Shown here piece after piece: positions 9,352 to 19,659 of a stretch of 64,000 nucleotides of DNA. Where the stretch lies: contig NZ_AP020335.1 in assembly GCF_013340845.1 (NCBI RefSeq), forward strand, positions 1,860,001 to 1,924,000, in the 5' to 3' direction. The notes beneath the pieces were generated by a model. The model ran no database searches and was not told where the DNA came from. It worked only from the letters and a program-made list of their open reading frames with translations. The first letter of the stretch is position 1, and every line of letters begins with the position of its first letter. The position numbers were made by a program, and so were the translations under genes. This stretch comes from Hydrogenovibrio marinus (GTDB lineage: Bacteria; Pseudomonadota; Gammaproteobacteria; Thiomicrospirales; Thiomicrospiraceae).

Positions 9352-10320
9352 TTATTTAGTAAAATTCAGTGTTGTCGGATTTTCACTCAACCAAGTTAGA
9401 TATTTATGAACACCTTCGGCAACTGTGTGAAATTCTCCGGTATAACCTGCTTCTCGCAGCAAGCTATTATCAGCTTGAGTATAGCTTTGGTATGCACCTT
9501 TAAGGTGTTCTGGAAAAGGAATGTACTCAATCTCACCCTTACCATGAAACTGAATCACAGCTTCTGCTATGTTTTTAAAAGGTTCCGCTGCCGCTGGCCC
9601 TAAGTTGAATACCCCTGACTTATCCGGGTTATCTTTAAACCACAAGTTGACTTTAACAACATCTTCAACATAGACAAAATCTCGCGTCTGCATCCCAGCA
9701 TCATAGCCATCATACGGACCAAAAAGTTTGAGCTTTTCGCCCTTTAAGATTTGATTATGCAGTTTGAATGCAACACTCGCCATATCCCCTTTGTGCTGTT
9801 CTCTCGGACCATATACATTGAAGTATCTAAAGCCAACAACCTGACTTTCTGCATGAGGAAGAACTCTACGGATATATTGGTCAAATTGAAACTTGGAGAA
9901 TCCATAAACATTCAGCGGCTTTTCATACTCACGTTTTTCTATAAACGTCGGTCCATCGCCATACACAGAGGCTGATGAGGCATAAAGAAAAGGGATTTTT
10001 CTGTTCAAACAGAAGTTCAGCAAATCTTTGGAATATTCATAATTGTTATCCATCATGAACTTACCGTCCCACTCCGTAGTGGCTGAACAAGCACCTTGGT
10101 GAAAAACACATTCAATTTCAGGCAGACCTTCTTCGGCAAAAATTCGCGTCTGAAAATCTTCTTTATCTAAAAAATCAGCAAAATCACAATCAGCTAAATT
10201 AATGAATTTTTTACCATTTTTTAAATTATCAACCACTAAGATATCGGCAATACCCTGCTCATTCAAAGCCTTAACGATATTAGAACCAATAAATCCGGCA
10301 CCGCCTGTTACTACAATCAT
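9352..10320 (-). CDS. hldD: ADP-L-glycero-D-manno-heptose 6-epimerase
   Basis: 322 residues. An extended SDR epimerase that makes ADP-L-glycero-D-manno-heptose for the LPS core. It has the NAD(P)-binding GGAGFIG (residues 6-12), [27 protein letters not shown] and the catalytic YxxxK in [26 protein letters not shown] is diagnostic for HldD. The ATG at 10320 is chosen because it gives the family start MIVVTGGAG and has AGGG about 8 nt upstream; the frame's earlier TTG is not needed. It is the first gene of the glycan operon, divergent from the phosphatase gene across about 150 bp. Confidence 0.95.
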   Translation of the reverse strand: MIVVTGGAGFIGSNIVKALNEQGIADILVVDNLKNGKKFINLADCDFADFLDKEDFQTRIFAEEGLPEIECVFHQGACSATTEWDGKFMMDNNYEYSKDLLNFCLNRKIPFLYASSASVYGDGPTFIEKREYEKPLNVYGFSKFQFDQYIRRVLPHAESQVVGFRYFNVYGPREQHKGDMASVAFKLHNQILKGEKLKLFGPYDGYDAGMQTRDFVYVEDVVKVNLWFKDNPDKSGVFNLGPAAAEPFKNIAEAVIQFHGKGEIEYIPFPEHLKGAYQSYTQADNSLLREAGYTGEFHTVAEGVHKYLTWLSENPTTLNFTK

Positions 10321-10472
10321 GAACAACCCTAAAACTAACTGTTTTTCAATAATCTCAGAATTTTAACACTTATTTATTAAGGGGTTGTTCAAGATTTAGC
10401 CGAGATAATTTCCAATCCCATGCTGCAAATAGTAAAATACCGCCAACTTTTTCAACTATCGCCGCAACCTAA

Positions 10473-11159
10473 ATGCATCAATTAAATACGAAATGGGGTA
10501 GATTTCTCGCTTACTTTGAAGCTTGGATAGTCGACCACGAAATCCTTCGTCTCTTCTATCGAAATTTTCATAAAGTGGGTCATGACGCATACCGCAGCAA
10601 CCACCCTTCCCCTGCTTTCGTCAAAAAGCTCGCGAAAAAGTACCACGTTAAAACCATCCTTAACATTCGAGGAAACAACCGCTCTAGCTTTAATGGAGAT
10701 GATTTCTCAGGGCAGTACAAACTGGAACTAGAAGCCTGCCAGAAATACGGCATAGAACTTCTCACAACCCGCTTTTCTTCTAGAGATGCACCAAGAGTTG
10801 AAGAAGTACTTTCTTTGAAAGAGCAATTAACGAAAATTGAGTATCCTGTACTCTTCCATTGTAAGTCAGGTGCTGACCGTGCGGGTCTGGTCAGCGCACT
10901 CTATTTGCACTTCCACGAAAACGTACCCATTGAGTCTGCAGTTAAAGAATTAACTCTTTGGAAAGGTCATATTAAATGGGCTGAAACAGGAATTTTAGAT
11001 TTCTTTTTCCAGAGCTATATTGATTTCCATAAGACTCATCCTGAGATTGAGTTTGAAACGTGGCTGACCGATGTTTACGACTATGAACAACTTGCAAAGT
11101 CTTTCAAAGCAAACAAAGTTGGAAAGTTCATCGTCAACAAAATCCTGCACCGGGAATAG
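10473..11159 (+). CDS. PTP/dual-specificity-like phosphatase
   Basis: 228 residues with the cysteine-phosphatase signature HCKSGADRAG; Cys130 and Arg136 form the C-x5-R phosphate loop. TILNIRGNNRSS upstream is the region that commonly precedes it in this family. It lies 12 bp before msbA and shares strand and spacing with lipid A genes. A role on a lipid or glycan phosphate of the envelope is more likely than on phosphotyrosine, but that is inferred from context. No signal peptide is seen. Confidence 0.8.
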   Translation: MHQLNTKWGRFLAYFEAWIVDHEILRLFYRNFHKVGHDAYRSNHPSPAFVKKLAKKYHVKTILNIRGNNRSSFNGDDFSGQYKLELEACQKYGIELLTTRFSSRDAPRVEEVLSLKEQLTKIEYPVLFHCKSGADRAGLVSALYLHFHENVPIESAVKELTLWKGHIKWAETGILDFFFQSYIDFHKTHPEIEFETWLTDVYDYEQLAKSFKANKVGKFIVNKILHRE

Positions 11160-11171
11160 AGAATAGATGCC

Positions 11172-12920
11172 ATGAAAAAAACAACAACGCTAAAACTCTA
11201 CTCTCGTCTTCTGGGCTTTATCAAACCCTATTGGCAAACGATTATTCCGATGCTACTTGCGCTTGTCGTCGCTGCAGGCATGGAACCCTTGATGCCTGCA
11301 TTATTAAAACCTCTTGTAGATGACACCCTTATAGCCAAAGACCCTCAATCAATCACTCAAATCCCACTACTTTTGCTTTTGGTTTTTGTCGTGAAAGGCT
11401 TTGCAGAGTATGCCAGTAAAGTTTTAAGCGAATGGATTGCACACAAAGCAATTGTTGATATTCGTTATGCCATGTTCAAGAAACTAAATCGCCTTCCGCT
11501 TGGTACTTACCAAAAATACAGTTCGGGAAAACTAACCTCCAAGATCACCTATGACGTATTGCAAGTTGGTAATACATTAAGTGAAGCTTGGATTATCGTA
11601 ATTCGCGATACATTAATCATTATGGGATTACTTGGCTATCTGTTTTATACCTCATGGCAATTGACCTTGATGATCCTGCTAATCGGTCCTGTTATCGGCT
11701 TTATTATTGATAGAGCAAGTCGAATGATGCGCGGCTCAAGTACCGAAATGCAAAATAGCATGGGACACATGACACAAGCCTTGGAAGAAGGCATTCTTGC
11801 GCATAAAGATATTAAAATTTATGGTGCTGAAGCCTATGAAGAAAACAAGTTTCATAGTGTTGCTGACGCTTTAAGAAAACACACGATGGCAGTCATCAAA
11901 GTTTCAGCCGCCAATGTGCCTTTGGTTCAGGTATTGGCAGCCGCTGCCTTAGCAGCGGTGCTCTACGTTATATCGTTGATGTCTGCTCAGAACTTGTTCA
12001 CGCCTGGGGAGTTGATTGCATTTATTGCCGCCATGGCAATGATTTTCGAACCTATCAGACGCTTGACCAATATCAATGAAACCATTCAAAAAGGAATGGC
12101 TGCAGCAGAAAGTATCTTCGAGATACTTGATCTTCCTGATGAAAAAGATACAGGGACCAAAACGCTTGCTGGCATCAGTCACAATATTCGCTTCGACAAC
12201 GTGAACTTTAGATACCACCCTAGGTCTAAATACATCATTCACAACTTATCGTTGGATTTTCCTATTAATAAAACAACCGCTTTGGTTGGTGAGTCTGGTT
12301 CAGGAAAAACGACCATTGCCAATTTACTAGCACGTTTTTTCAGAGTTTCAGATGGCGCAATATTCATTAATGAGCAAAATATAAATGATTACTCCCTTTC
12401 TTCTTTGAGAGCGCATATTGCATTCGTTAGCCAAGATGTTGTCCTGTTCAACGACACCATTAGAGCAAACATCGCTTATGGACTGTCCGATATAGATGAA
12501 AAAGACATTATTGACGCTGCTAAGGCTTCACACTCTTGGGATTTTATTCGCTCATTACCTGAAGGGCTGGATACCATTATTGGTGATAAAGGCTCAAATT
12601 TATCTGGGGGCCAAAAACAACGTATCGCCATCGCAAGAGCGTTCCTAAAAAATGCGCCTATCCTGATTATGGACGAAGCAACTTCAGCTCTTGATAACCA
12701 ATCAGAATCAATGGTACAGCAAGCGATTGATAAACTACGCGAAAACAGAACGGTGATTATCATTGCTCACAGGCTTTCGACGATTGAAAGTGCCGACCAA
12801 ATTATTGTCTTAGACCAGGGACAACTTGTAGAAAAAGGAACGCACGAGTTTCTTCTATCTCAAGAAGGCAGTTATGCCAATCTATATCAAAAAGGGTCTT
12901 TAGATGAGCTCACCAAGTAA
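11172..12920 (+). CDS. msbA: Lipid A export ATP-binding/permease protein
   Basis: 582 residues, the size of MsbA. An inner-membrane ABC half-transporter that flips lipid A-core. Six transmembrane segments occupy roughly residues 18-300. The ATPase domain has Walker A GESGSGKT (373-380), the signature LSGGQKQR, Walker B ILIMDEAT and the H-loop IIIAHRLST. RFDNVNFRYHP opens the nucleotide domain as in MsbA. Its 3' end overlaps the acyltransferase gene by 17 bp. The gene order with a lipid A acyltransferase and the divergent heptose genes supports MsbA over a generic multidrug exporter. Confidence 0.93.
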   Translation: MKKTTTLKLYSRLLGFIKPYWQTIIPMLLALVVAAGMEPLMPALLKPLVDDTLIAKDPQSITQIPLLLLLVFVVKGFAEYASKVLSEWIAHKAIVDIRYAMFKKLNRLPLGTYQKYSSGKLTSKITYDVLQVGNTLSEAWIIVIRDTLIIMGLLGYLFYTSWQLTLMILLIGPVIGFIIDRASRMMRGSSTEMQNSMGHMTQALEEGILAHKDIKIYGAEAYEENKFHSVADALRKHTMAVIKVSAANVPLVQVLAAAALAAVLYVISLMSAQNLFTPGELIAFIAAMAMIFEPIRRLTNINETIQKGMAAAESIFEILDLPDEKDTGTKTLAGISHNIRFDNVNFRYHPRSKYIIHNLSLDFPINKTTALVGESGSGKTTIANLLARFFRVSDGAIFINEQNINDYSLSSLRAHIAFVSQDVVLFNDTIRANIAYGLSDIDEKDIIDAAKASHSWDFIRSLPEGLDTIIGDKGSNLSGGQKQRIAIARAFLKNAPILIMDEATSALDNQSESMVQQAIDKLRENRTVIIIAHRLSTIESADQIIVLDQGQLVEKGTHEFLLSQEGSYANLYQKGSLDELTK

Positions 12921-13830
12921 AAGCTCTACAACCTTTCAAACCAGCTTCCTGCACCCTAGGTTTTGGGGGATTTGGATTGTTTACGGAATACTTCGACTAG
13001 TAGGGTTTCTACCATATAAAGCAAAAATTCGCTTTGGAGAAACTCTAGGACTTCTCTTGTTTTACATCGCTGGCAGTCGAAAAAACAGAGCGATGAAAAA
13101 TATAGAAATCGCATTTCCAGATAAAAAAGCTGACGACATAAAGCTTTTACTTAAAGAGCACTTTAAATCGCTCGGTGTAGGGCTGATCGAAATTTCAATC
13201 ACCGCTTGGGGACAACATCGGAAATCTGAAACCCAGAATGAATTGAAATACTTTTCCTACCATGGTCTTGAGCATGTCAACAACAATAAAGAGCACGGCA
13301 TTCTACTTTTAGTTCCGCACTTTACCACGATGGAAATGTCAGGACTTATGTTGTCATTCGTAATGGATTACAGCCCTATATACCGAAAGCATGACAATCC
13401 TCTATTGGAATATTTGATTACAAAGGCAAGAACAAGAAATATCACGAGCACCATACAAAAAAAAGTGTCGCCATTACTGAACACAGATACCAAAATCATG
13501 TTAAAAGCACTCCGTTCTAACCAAGTTTTATGGATAGCACCTGATCAAAAGTACAATGGTCAAGGCAGTATTGATGTTCCTTTTTTTAACAAGCCTGCGC
13601 CAACCAATCCTGGCATAACAAAACTTGCGAAACTAGGGCATGCCAAAGTCATTCCTTGTTTTACCCGAAGAAACGGCGTCCGCTATGAAATGTATTTTCA
13701 TGCGCCGCTAGAAAACTTTCCTTCTGGAAATGACTATGAAGACATTCTAAGGCTCCACAAACTCTACGAAGATGAGATTCGTCAAAACCCTTCTCAATAT
13801 CTCTGGGTGCATAATCGTTGGAGCTTGTAG
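12904..13830 (+). CDS. Lipid A biosynthesis acyltransferase (LpxL/HtrB family)
   Basis: 308 residues. An inner-membrane late acyltransferase that adds a secondary acyl chain to Kdo-lipid A. It has one N-terminal hydrophobic stretch, the catalytic H-x4-E in LVPHFTTMEMSG, and RKHDNPLLEYLITKAR and IAPDQKYNGQG, which are typical of LpxL/LpxM. It overlaps msbA by 17 bp, so translation is probably coupled. Whether it is the LpxL, LpxM or LpxP type cannot be decided from these motifs. Confidence 0.88.
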   Translation: MSSPSKSSTTFQTSFLHPRFWGIWIVYGILRLVGFLPYKAKIRFGETLGLLLFYIAGSRKNRAMKNIEIAFPDKKADDIKLLLKEHFKSLGVGLIEISITAWGQHRKSETQNELKYFSYHGLEHVNNNKEHGILLLVPHFTTMEMSGLMLSFVMDYSPIYRKHDNPLLEYLITKARTRNITSTIQKKVSPLLNTDTKIMLKALRSNQVLWIAPDQKYNGQGSIDVPFFNKPAPTNPGITKLAKLGHAKVIPCFTRRNGVRYEMYFHAPLENFPSGNDYEDILRLHKLYEDEIRQNPSQYLWVHNRWSL

Positions 13831-13911
13831 CATCAAATCCAACTCCAAAAATCCGTAGAATACGGTATAATTTTTTTCAATGATTTCAATTTTATTTTTA
13901 ATAGGATAACT

Positions 13912-16701
13912 ATGGCAAAGGAACTTCGAGATAAGCAACTCAGATCGCGTGTCAAACTACTGGGCTCACTTCTAGGTGAAGTGATTGAAACACAGGTAGG
14001 TAAAGATATTCTGAATGCTGTTGAGAAATTGCGTAAAGGCTACATTAAACTTCATGACAATGAAGATCCGGCTTTAAGAGCTGAATTAAAGGCATTTATT
14101 GAAGAGCAAAATCCTGAAGACTTAATCCTAATTATTCGCGCATTCAATCTTTACTTCAGCCTAGTCAACCTAGCTGAAGAAGAGCATCAATTCCATGAGC
14201 GTCAAAGCCAGTTAAAATCTGATGGCCCTTTATGGATGGGCTCTGTCCTCAACACTATCGAAGAGTTCAAGAAAGACGGCTTGACTGCTGACGAAGTAAA
14301 AACCTTAATTGGAAAACTGAACTACATCCCCGTTTTCACTGCACACCCTACAGAATCTAAAAGACGTGCAGTTATGGACAACCTTCGCCGCATTTTCTTA
14401 ACATTAGGTGAGCTTAACGAAGCGGAAAACTACCAAAATCCTTATGCGCAAGAAGAAGTTATCAAAAAGCTACAATACCAAATTCAGGTACTTTGGCGTA
14501 CAGACGAAGTAAGACGCATTAAACCGACCGTAGAAGACGAGATTCGTAACGGTATCTATTACTTCAGGCAATCTCTATTTGCAGCGATTCCAACCGTTTA
14601 TCGCTATATGGAGCGCGCCCTTGCCAGACACTACCCTGACGACAACATCCCAACACCAAACTTTTTAACATTTGGTTCTTGGATTGGTGGTGACCGTGAT
14701 GGAAACCCTTTTGTTACGCACAAAACCACGGTAAACGCACTATTGATGCAAGCGCGTGCCGTGCTTTACGAATATGAAAAACGCATTTTCCAATTGAGTA
14801 GCCAACTGACTCAATCTCGTTATTTAACAGAGATTAAACAAGAAATTCTCAATAAAACGACAATTATTGATGCGGACCTAATGGAACTGGTTTTCCACAA
14901 GCGTTCATCACGCTTTATCGATGAGCCTTACCGTCGATTCCTCTATTTAATGCGTGGTCGTATTCAGCAAAACATTGCCTATGTTGAAGCGCAGCTTAAC
15001 GACGATCCTATTGAGAAATCACCATTCTGCTACAACAGTGAAGAAGAGTTTATTGACGATTTAGAGCTGATTTACGAATCGCTATGCGGTCACGGTGACC
15101 AAGAAGTCGCTGATGCAGATTTGAAAGATCTTATCCGTCTTGCTCAGACTTTCGGCTTCTATCTGATGAGACTCGACATTCGTCAAGAATCAACCGTTCA
15201 CACCGATGCTGTTTCAGACCTATTGTCGCACCTAGGCATCAACTACGAACAACTTTCTGAAGCTGAACGTATTGACCTGCTTTCCAAGCATATTTCTTCA
15301 CCGACAATCATCGATACGCAGCACTTGGCACTGAATAAAATGACAAAAGAAGTCTTGGAAGTCTTCCACGTCATCCGCAGAATGCGCGAAGAAATCAGTC
15401 CAAAAGCCTTCAACAACTATGTTATCTCCATGACACACGAAGCAAGTCATGTCATGGAAGTCCTGTTCCTTGCTCACCAAGCGGGTCTAGCAGGATACAA
15501 CGCTGGCGAACCTTATTGTAAAATCCGTATCTCTCCATTGTTTGAAACCATTCAAGACTTGGAGCACATCGTCCCAGTTACAACCGCACTATTCGATAAC
15601 CCAACTTACCACGCCCTTCTAAAAGTGTCGGGGAATCTGCAAGAAATCATGCTAGGTTATTCTGACTCTGCAAAAGATGGTGGTAACCTGTCTTCAGCTT
15701 GGACACTTTATCAAGCACAAGAACAAATCATGAAACTTGCTGACGAATACGGTATTGACTGCCGCTTGTTCCATGGTCGTGGTGGCACGGTTGGGCGCGG
15801 AGGCGGACCAACGCATAACGCTATTCTGTCCCAGCCAACAGGCACTGTTCGTGGGCAAATCAAGTTCACAGAGCAGGGGGAAGTATTGTCGTACAAATAC
15901 AGCAATGCTGAAACTGCTATGTATGAAATTTCTCTTGGCGTCACCGGGTTAATGAAAGCTAGTAAATGCTTGGTTAGAGAAACCAAAGAAGACGACCCAG
16001 AATTCCTTTCAACCATGCAGCAATTGGCGAAACAAGGTGAGCATGCTTTCAGAGAACTCACTGACCACACCGATGGTTTCTTTAAGTTCTTCTACGAAGC
16101 GACCCCTGTTACCGAAATCGGCTTATTGAACATTGGCTCAAGACCATCGCATAGAAAGCAAGGAAACCTATCCAAATCTTCTATCCGTGCAATTCCTTGG
16201 GTCTTTGGTTGGGCGCAAGCTAGACTTACTTTCCCAGCATGGTACGGAACGGGGACTGCTTTGGCTAACTGGTCCAATAATCATGGTGACAAGCAGCTGA
16301 AAGACATGTATGAAAACTGGCCTTTCTTTAGAGGTTTGGTAAGTAATATCCAAATGGCATTATTCAAAACCGATTTGATTATCGGTAAGAGCTACAGTGA
16401 ACTAGGTACGGATCAAGAAACTGCACAAAAAATCTACCACATGATTGCGGATGAACATACACGTGCAGTTGAAGCTAACTTGAACATCAGTGGCAATGAA
16501 TACTTAATGGCGGAAACCCCTCAAATCGCTTTATCGCTAATGAGAAGAACGCCTTATCTTGAACCGCTAAACAACATACAAGTTGCGATTCTTAAACGCT
16601 ACAAAAATCCAGACCTGACCGATGAAGAGCGCGAAGTCTGGGTAACGCCTCTACTGAACAGCATCAATGCAATTGCTGCTGGCATGAGAAACACGGGGTA
16701 A
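13912..16701 (+). CDS. ppc: Phosphoenolpyruvate carboxylase
   Basis: 929 residues. Carboxylates PEP with bicarbonate to oxaloacetate. Conserved motifs are FTAHPTESKRRAV (catalytic His), FGSWIGGDRDGNPFVT, RLDIRQES, the glycine-rich loop FHGRGGTVGRGGGPTH and the C-terminal MRNTG ending that the family shares. It stands alone between the acyltransferase and panD. An AGGA ribosome site precedes the ATG. In an autotroph this enzyme replenishes the oxaloacetate used for biosynthesis. Confidence 0.96.
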   Translation: MAKELRDKQLRSRVKLLGSLLGEVIETQVGKDILNAVEKLRKGYIKLHDNEDPALRAELKAFIEEQNPEDLILIIRAFNLYFSLVNLAEEEHQFHERQSQLKSDGPLWMGSVLNTIEEFKKDGLTADEVKTLIGKLNYIPVFTAHPTESKRRAVMDNLRRIFLTLGELNEAENYQNPYAQEEVIKKLQYQIQVLWRTDEVRRIKPTVEDEIRNGIYYFRQSLFAAIPTVYRYMERALARHYPDDNIPTPNFLTFGSWIGGDRDGNPFVTHKTTVNALLMQARAVLYEYEKRIFQLSSQLTQSRYLTEIKQEILNKTTIIDADLMELVFHKRSSRFIDEPYRRFLYLMRGRIQQNIAYVEAQLNDDPIEKSPFCYNSEEEFIDDLELIYESLCGHGDQEVADADLKDLIRLAQTFGFYLMRLDIRQESTVHTDAVSDLLSHLGINYEQLSEAERIDLLSKHISSPTIIDTQHLALNKMTKEVLEVFHVIRRMREEISPKAFNNYVISMTHEASHVMEVLFLAHQAGLAGYNAGEPYCKIRISPLFETIQDLEHIVPVTTALFDNPTYHALLKVSGNLQEIMLGYSDSAKDGGNLSSAWTLYQAQEQIMKLADEYGIDCRLFHGRGGTVGRGGGPTHNAILSQPTGTVRGQIKFTEQGEVLSYKYSNAETAMYEISLGVTGLMKASKCLVRETKEDDPEFLSTMQQLAKQGEHAFRELTDHTDGFFKFFYEATPVTEIGLLNIGSRPSHRKQGNLSKSSIRAIPWVFGWAQARLTFPAWYGTGTALANWSNNHGDKQLKDMYENWPFFRGLVSNIQMALFKTDLIIGKSYSELGTDQETAQKIYHMIADEHTRAVEANLNISGNEYLMAETPQIALSLMRRTPYLEPLNNIQVAILKRYKNPDLTDEEREVWVTPLLNSINAIAAGMRNTG

Positions 16702-16721
16702 AACGGCTTCCGTTATGATGA

Positions 16722-16754
16722 GCCGAGATGTTTTGCAAAATACAACATTTCGGC
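16722..16754 (+). terminator. Possible ppc terminator hairpin
   Basis: An 11-bp stem (GCCGAGATGTT with AACATTTCGGC, one G-U pair) starts 20 bp after the ppc stop. There is no strong T-run after it, so efficiency is uncertain. Confidence 0.4.
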
Positions 16755-16784
16755 GCGCCCTTGAAAATCTATAAAACGGCCTTA

Positions 16785-16813
16785 TTAACTTTAAAGAAAA
16801 TTTTCTGTATAAT
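16785..16813 (+). promoter_or_regulatory. Candidate panD promoter
   Basis: TTAACT (16785-16790) and a perfect TATAAT (16808-16813) separated by 17 bp, 45 bp before the panD ATG. Confidence 0.5.
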
Positions 16814-16857
16814 TAGCCGCCTGTTGTTTAAAACCCACAAAATTAGCGATTGTAAAT

Positions 16858-17250
16858 ATGCAAATTACCCTGCTTAAATCTAAACTTCACAGAGTCACCA
16901 CCACGCATTCGGAGCTAGACTACGAAGGGTCGTGCGCAATTGATTCTCACCTATTAGATGTCGCAGGTATTCGTGAATACGAGCAAATTCAAATCTACAA
17001 CGTTAATAATGGGGAAAGATTTACAACTTACGCTATCTGCGCTGAAAGGCACTCAGGTATCATCTCGGTTAATGGTGCTGCGGCTCACAAGGCCCAACCT
17101 GGCGATTTATTGATTATTGCGACTTATGCAACGATGGATGCGCAAGAAGCCGATAACTTCAAGCCAGTACTGGTTTACTTCGATAAAGACAATAAAATCA
17201 CAAACACGCGTAACAGCATCCCGGTACAAATGCAGCAACACACTGCTTAG
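16858..17250 (+). CDS. panD: Aspartate 1-decarboxylase
   Basis: 130 residues. Makes beta-alanine for pantothenate. It is produced as a proenzyme that cleaves itself; the Gly24-Ser25 site is visible in YEGSCAID, with Ser25 becoming the pyruvoyl group. [10 protein letters not shown] and [22 protein letters not shown] are the family's later conserved segments. It lies convergent to motB with only 3 bp between the stops, and panC/panB are on the other strand nearby. Its product is a substrate of PanC. Confidence 0.95.
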   Translation: MQITLLKSKLHRVTTTHSELDYEGSCAIDSHLLDVAGIREYEQIQIYNVNNGERFTTYAICAERHSGIISVNGAAAHKAQPGDLLIIATYATMDAQEADNFKPVLVYFDKDNKITNTRNSIPVQMQQHTA

Positions 17251-17253
17251 TGT

Positions 17254-17985
17254 TCATGGTTCCGCTTTCGGGATAATAACAATCTCGACACGACGGTTCT
17301 TCGCAAAGCCTGCTTCTGTTTCCTCATTACTAATGGGCTGTGTGTCAGCAACACCAATCGCCTCAACTTGCTTTGGCATCACAATTTTATCTTCAATCAG
17401 TTTTTCCACTACCGCCGCGGCACGAGCACTAGAAAGCTCCCAGTTACTTCTGAATCGACCACCTGTGACTGCACGTTTATCAGTGTGACCGATTACTTTC
17501 ACAGTAGCCTTATTTGTAATATAGGGACGCAACTTATCTAGCTCCGCAAAACTTTCCGTCTTCAAGTCTGCCCTGCCTGGCGAAAAGGAAATGGTCTCGG
17601 GCAGCAAGACTTTTATTTGCCGTTTTTGCAAATCCATACTGACATCGATTTTCTTCTCTGGACTGTCCGTGTGACGCCCCAGCGCATAGGTTTTAATCAA
17701 GCTCTCATATAAAGGATGAAGCTCGTCTATTACCTGCTGTTGCGGCTTATTCACAATCGAAGTTTTTTTAGCCTCATCCTTGGTGGCATTGAAATATTCA
17801 ACTTGAGAAGGAGAAAGACCGACACCAAATCCAAGGGCATTGGTCAAAGACTCAACTAGGGATTCATATTTTTTAGCATCGATGGTTGACATGGAAAAAA
17901 GTAACACAAAAACAGCCATCAGCAATGACATCAGGTCGGCAAACGTCGCCATCCACTCTGGGCATGGCTTCGTTTTTTTAGCCAT
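17254..17985 (-). CDS. motB: Flagellar motor stator protein MotB/PomB-like
   Basis: 243 residues. One N-terminal membrane segment with the essential aspartate in ATFADLMSLLMAVFVLLFSMS (Asp18), then a periplasmic OmpA-like peptidoglycan-binding domain (VKVIGHTDKR, NWELSSARAAAV, KNRRVEIVI). It anchors the MotA ion channel to the cell wall. Its start overlaps the motA stop by one base. The pair is separate from any flagellar cluster in the window. Proton versus sodium coupling cannot be read with certainty, although the MotA partner length (255) is close to PomA. Confidence 0.88.
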   Translation of the reverse strand: MAKKTKPCPEWMATFADLMSLLMAVFVLLFSMSTIDAKKYESLVESLTNALGFGVGLSPSQVEYFNATKDEAKKTSIVNKPQQQVIDELHPLYESLIKTYALGRHTDSPEKKIDVSMDLQKRQIKVLLPETISFSPGRADLKTESFAELDKLRPYITNKATVKVIGHTDKRAVTGGRFRSNWELSSARAAAVVEKLIEDKIVMPKQVEAIGVADTQPISNEETEAGFAKNRRVEIVIIPKAEP

Positions 17986-18752
17986 CAGACAACTTCCTCA
18001 TCGAAGTTCGGCTTCTTATCCAAGTATGGAGATAAAACATCGCGCAGCATGCTATGGTGCAGCCCTTTAGCGATAAAATCAACCGCATCAATAATCATTT
18101 GCTGGCGAATTGATTCTTCCTGCCCCCAGACAGCGATCTTATCCGCTAAAGGAAGTGCGAATAAATTGGCAATCATCGCACCATAGAGCGTCGTCAGCAT
18201 AGCTACCGCCATTGCAGGACCAATAGAAGATGGATCTGATAAATTCGACAACATCTGCACTAACCCAACCAGTGTTCCAATCATACCAAAAGCAGGCGCA
18301 GCCCCACCTATTGAGCTGAACACACCTGCACTTGTTTGGGCTCTTTCGACCAACAAACGGTTTTCTTCTTTGAGGGTTTGACGCACCAATTCTCTGGGGT
18401 AATTATCCACCAGCATTCTTACACCATATTGATAGAATTCATTGCGAACTTCTATCTTTTCTAGCGAAACAATACCGTTTTGTCTTGCAGATCTCACCAA
18501 TTGATCAGTGAGCTCAATCAGCTCTTCTTTATCTTGAATATCTGTTGATGGCATTAAAATGCGAAAGGACATCTTAATTGAATAGATGGCTTCTTTGAGT
18601 GAATAACGAATCATAGTCGCGGCAACGGTGCCGCCAAAAACAATCATCAATCCTGGAATATTAAAGAAAATCAAAATGGACGAACCCATCGACATCGCCC
18701 AAAGCACAATGACGATGCCGACAATCAGCCCAATAAATGTTGAAAAATTCAT
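17985..18752 (-). CDS. motA: Flagellar motor stator protein MotA/PomA-like
   Basis: 255 residues with four predicted membrane segments. The N-terminal pair includes VLWAMSMGSSILIFFNIPGLMIVFGGT; the C-terminal pair includes GAAPAFGMIGTLVGLVQML and AMAVAMLTTLYGAMIANLFALPLADK, the MotA/PomA ion-channel signature. The cytoplasmic loop between them contacts the rotor. It is co-transcribed with motB (1-bp overlap) and follows panC by 33 bp. Confidence 0.9.
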   Translation of the reverse strand: MNFSTFIGLIVGIVIVLWAMSMGSSILIFFNIPGLMIVFGGTVAATMIRYSLKEAIYSIKMSFRILMPSTDIQDKEELIELTDQLVRSARQNGIVSLEKIEVRNEFYQYGVRMLVDNYPRELVRQTLKEENRLLVERAQTSAGVFSSIGGAAPAFGMIGTLVGLVQMLSNLSDPSSIGPAMAVAMLTTLYGAMIANLFALPLADKIAVWGQEESIRQQMIIDAVDFIAKGLHHSMLRDVLSPYLDKKPNFDEEVV

Positions 18753-18785
18753 GCTTTCTCTACAATCCCAAAGTTCAGATCAGAA

Positions 18786-19634
18786 CTAGTCAAGGCAAAT
18801 ATTATCCAGCAAGCGCGTAGACCCCAAACGAACCACTGCTAGAATAACCAAGCCATCATTCTTTTCCATTACGGGTTTTAACGTATCTGCATCTACAATT
18901 CTAATATAATCAACAGCATCAAAGCCATAGGCCAGCAATTGTTTTTCTGCTGCGGCCTCTAACTCTCTATACAGCTTATTACCTGATTCAACAGCAGAAG
19001 CAATATCTTGCAAGGTAACGAATAATTTTGGTGCAACTTGTCGCTGCATTTCCGACAAATACTGATTTCTCGAGCTCAGCGCCAGACCATCCACCCCCCT
19101 TCCGATGGGGGCTCTGAGAATGTTGACACTCATAGACAAGTCAACCACCATTTGCTTGATGATACGCCACTGCTGAAAATCTTTCTGTCCAAAAACCGCA
19201 ACATCCGGGGTAACAATATTAAACAGCTTAGTCACAACAGTCGTTACACCATCGAAATGCCCTGGGCGAGATGCACCTTCCCACAAGGCACCTAGAACTC
19301 CAGAAGCCTTTACCAAAGTGTCCATACCCTTTTCTGGGTACATTTCTTCTACTGAAGGTAAAAACACTATATCGACGTTTAATGCGCTAAGCTTTTCACA
19401 GTCTGCATGCAAAGTACGAGGGTAATTACCAAAGTCTTCATTTGGGCCAAACTGAAGCGGGTTCACAAAAATGCTGACAACGACTTTATCCGCATTTTCC
19501 TTCGCCATTTCTACAAGGCTTAAATGCCCATCATGAAGATTGCCCATTGTCGGCACAAAACCAACTTTTAGTCCCTCTTGCTTCCACAGGGCAACTTGTT
19601 CTCGAACAGCGTTGATTGTCTCTACTTTCAGCAT
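18786..19634 (-). CDS. panC: Pantothenate synthetase (pantoate-beta-alanine ligase)
   Basis: 282 residues. Joins pantoate and beta-alanine using ATP. It has the HIGH-like motif in PTMGNLHDGHLSL (His34 to His37), FVNPLQFGPNEDFGNYPR, FGQKDFQQW and a C-terminal SSRNQYL. The frame reaches 96 nt further upstream into panB, but the family starts at the ATG at 19634 (MLKVETINAV). The usual R-E-x-D-G-L-A segment reads G-R-G-V-D-G-L-A here, a mild divergence. It lies 25 bp after panB in the expected panBC order. Confidence 0.93.
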   Translation of the reverse strand: MLKVETINAVREQVALWKQEGLKVGFVPTMGNLHDGHLSLVEMAKENADKVVVSIFVNPLQFGPNEDFGNYPRTLHADCEKLSALNVDIVFLPSVEEMYPEKGMDTLVKASGVLGALWEGASRPGHFDGVTTVVTKLFNIVTPDVAVFGQKDFQQWRIIKQMVVDLSMSVNILRAPIGRGVDGLALSSRNQYLSEMQRQVAPKLFVTLQDIASAVESGNKLYRELEAAAEKQLLAYGFDAVDYIRIVDADTLKPVMEKNDGLVILAVVRLGSTRLLDNICLD

Positions 19635-19659
19635 CCGTATTGACTCCCTGCTCTCATAA

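Noticed and set aside
15711-16070. 119-codon minus-strand frame in ppc
   Set aside because: Antisense shadow of the glycine-loop region of ppc.
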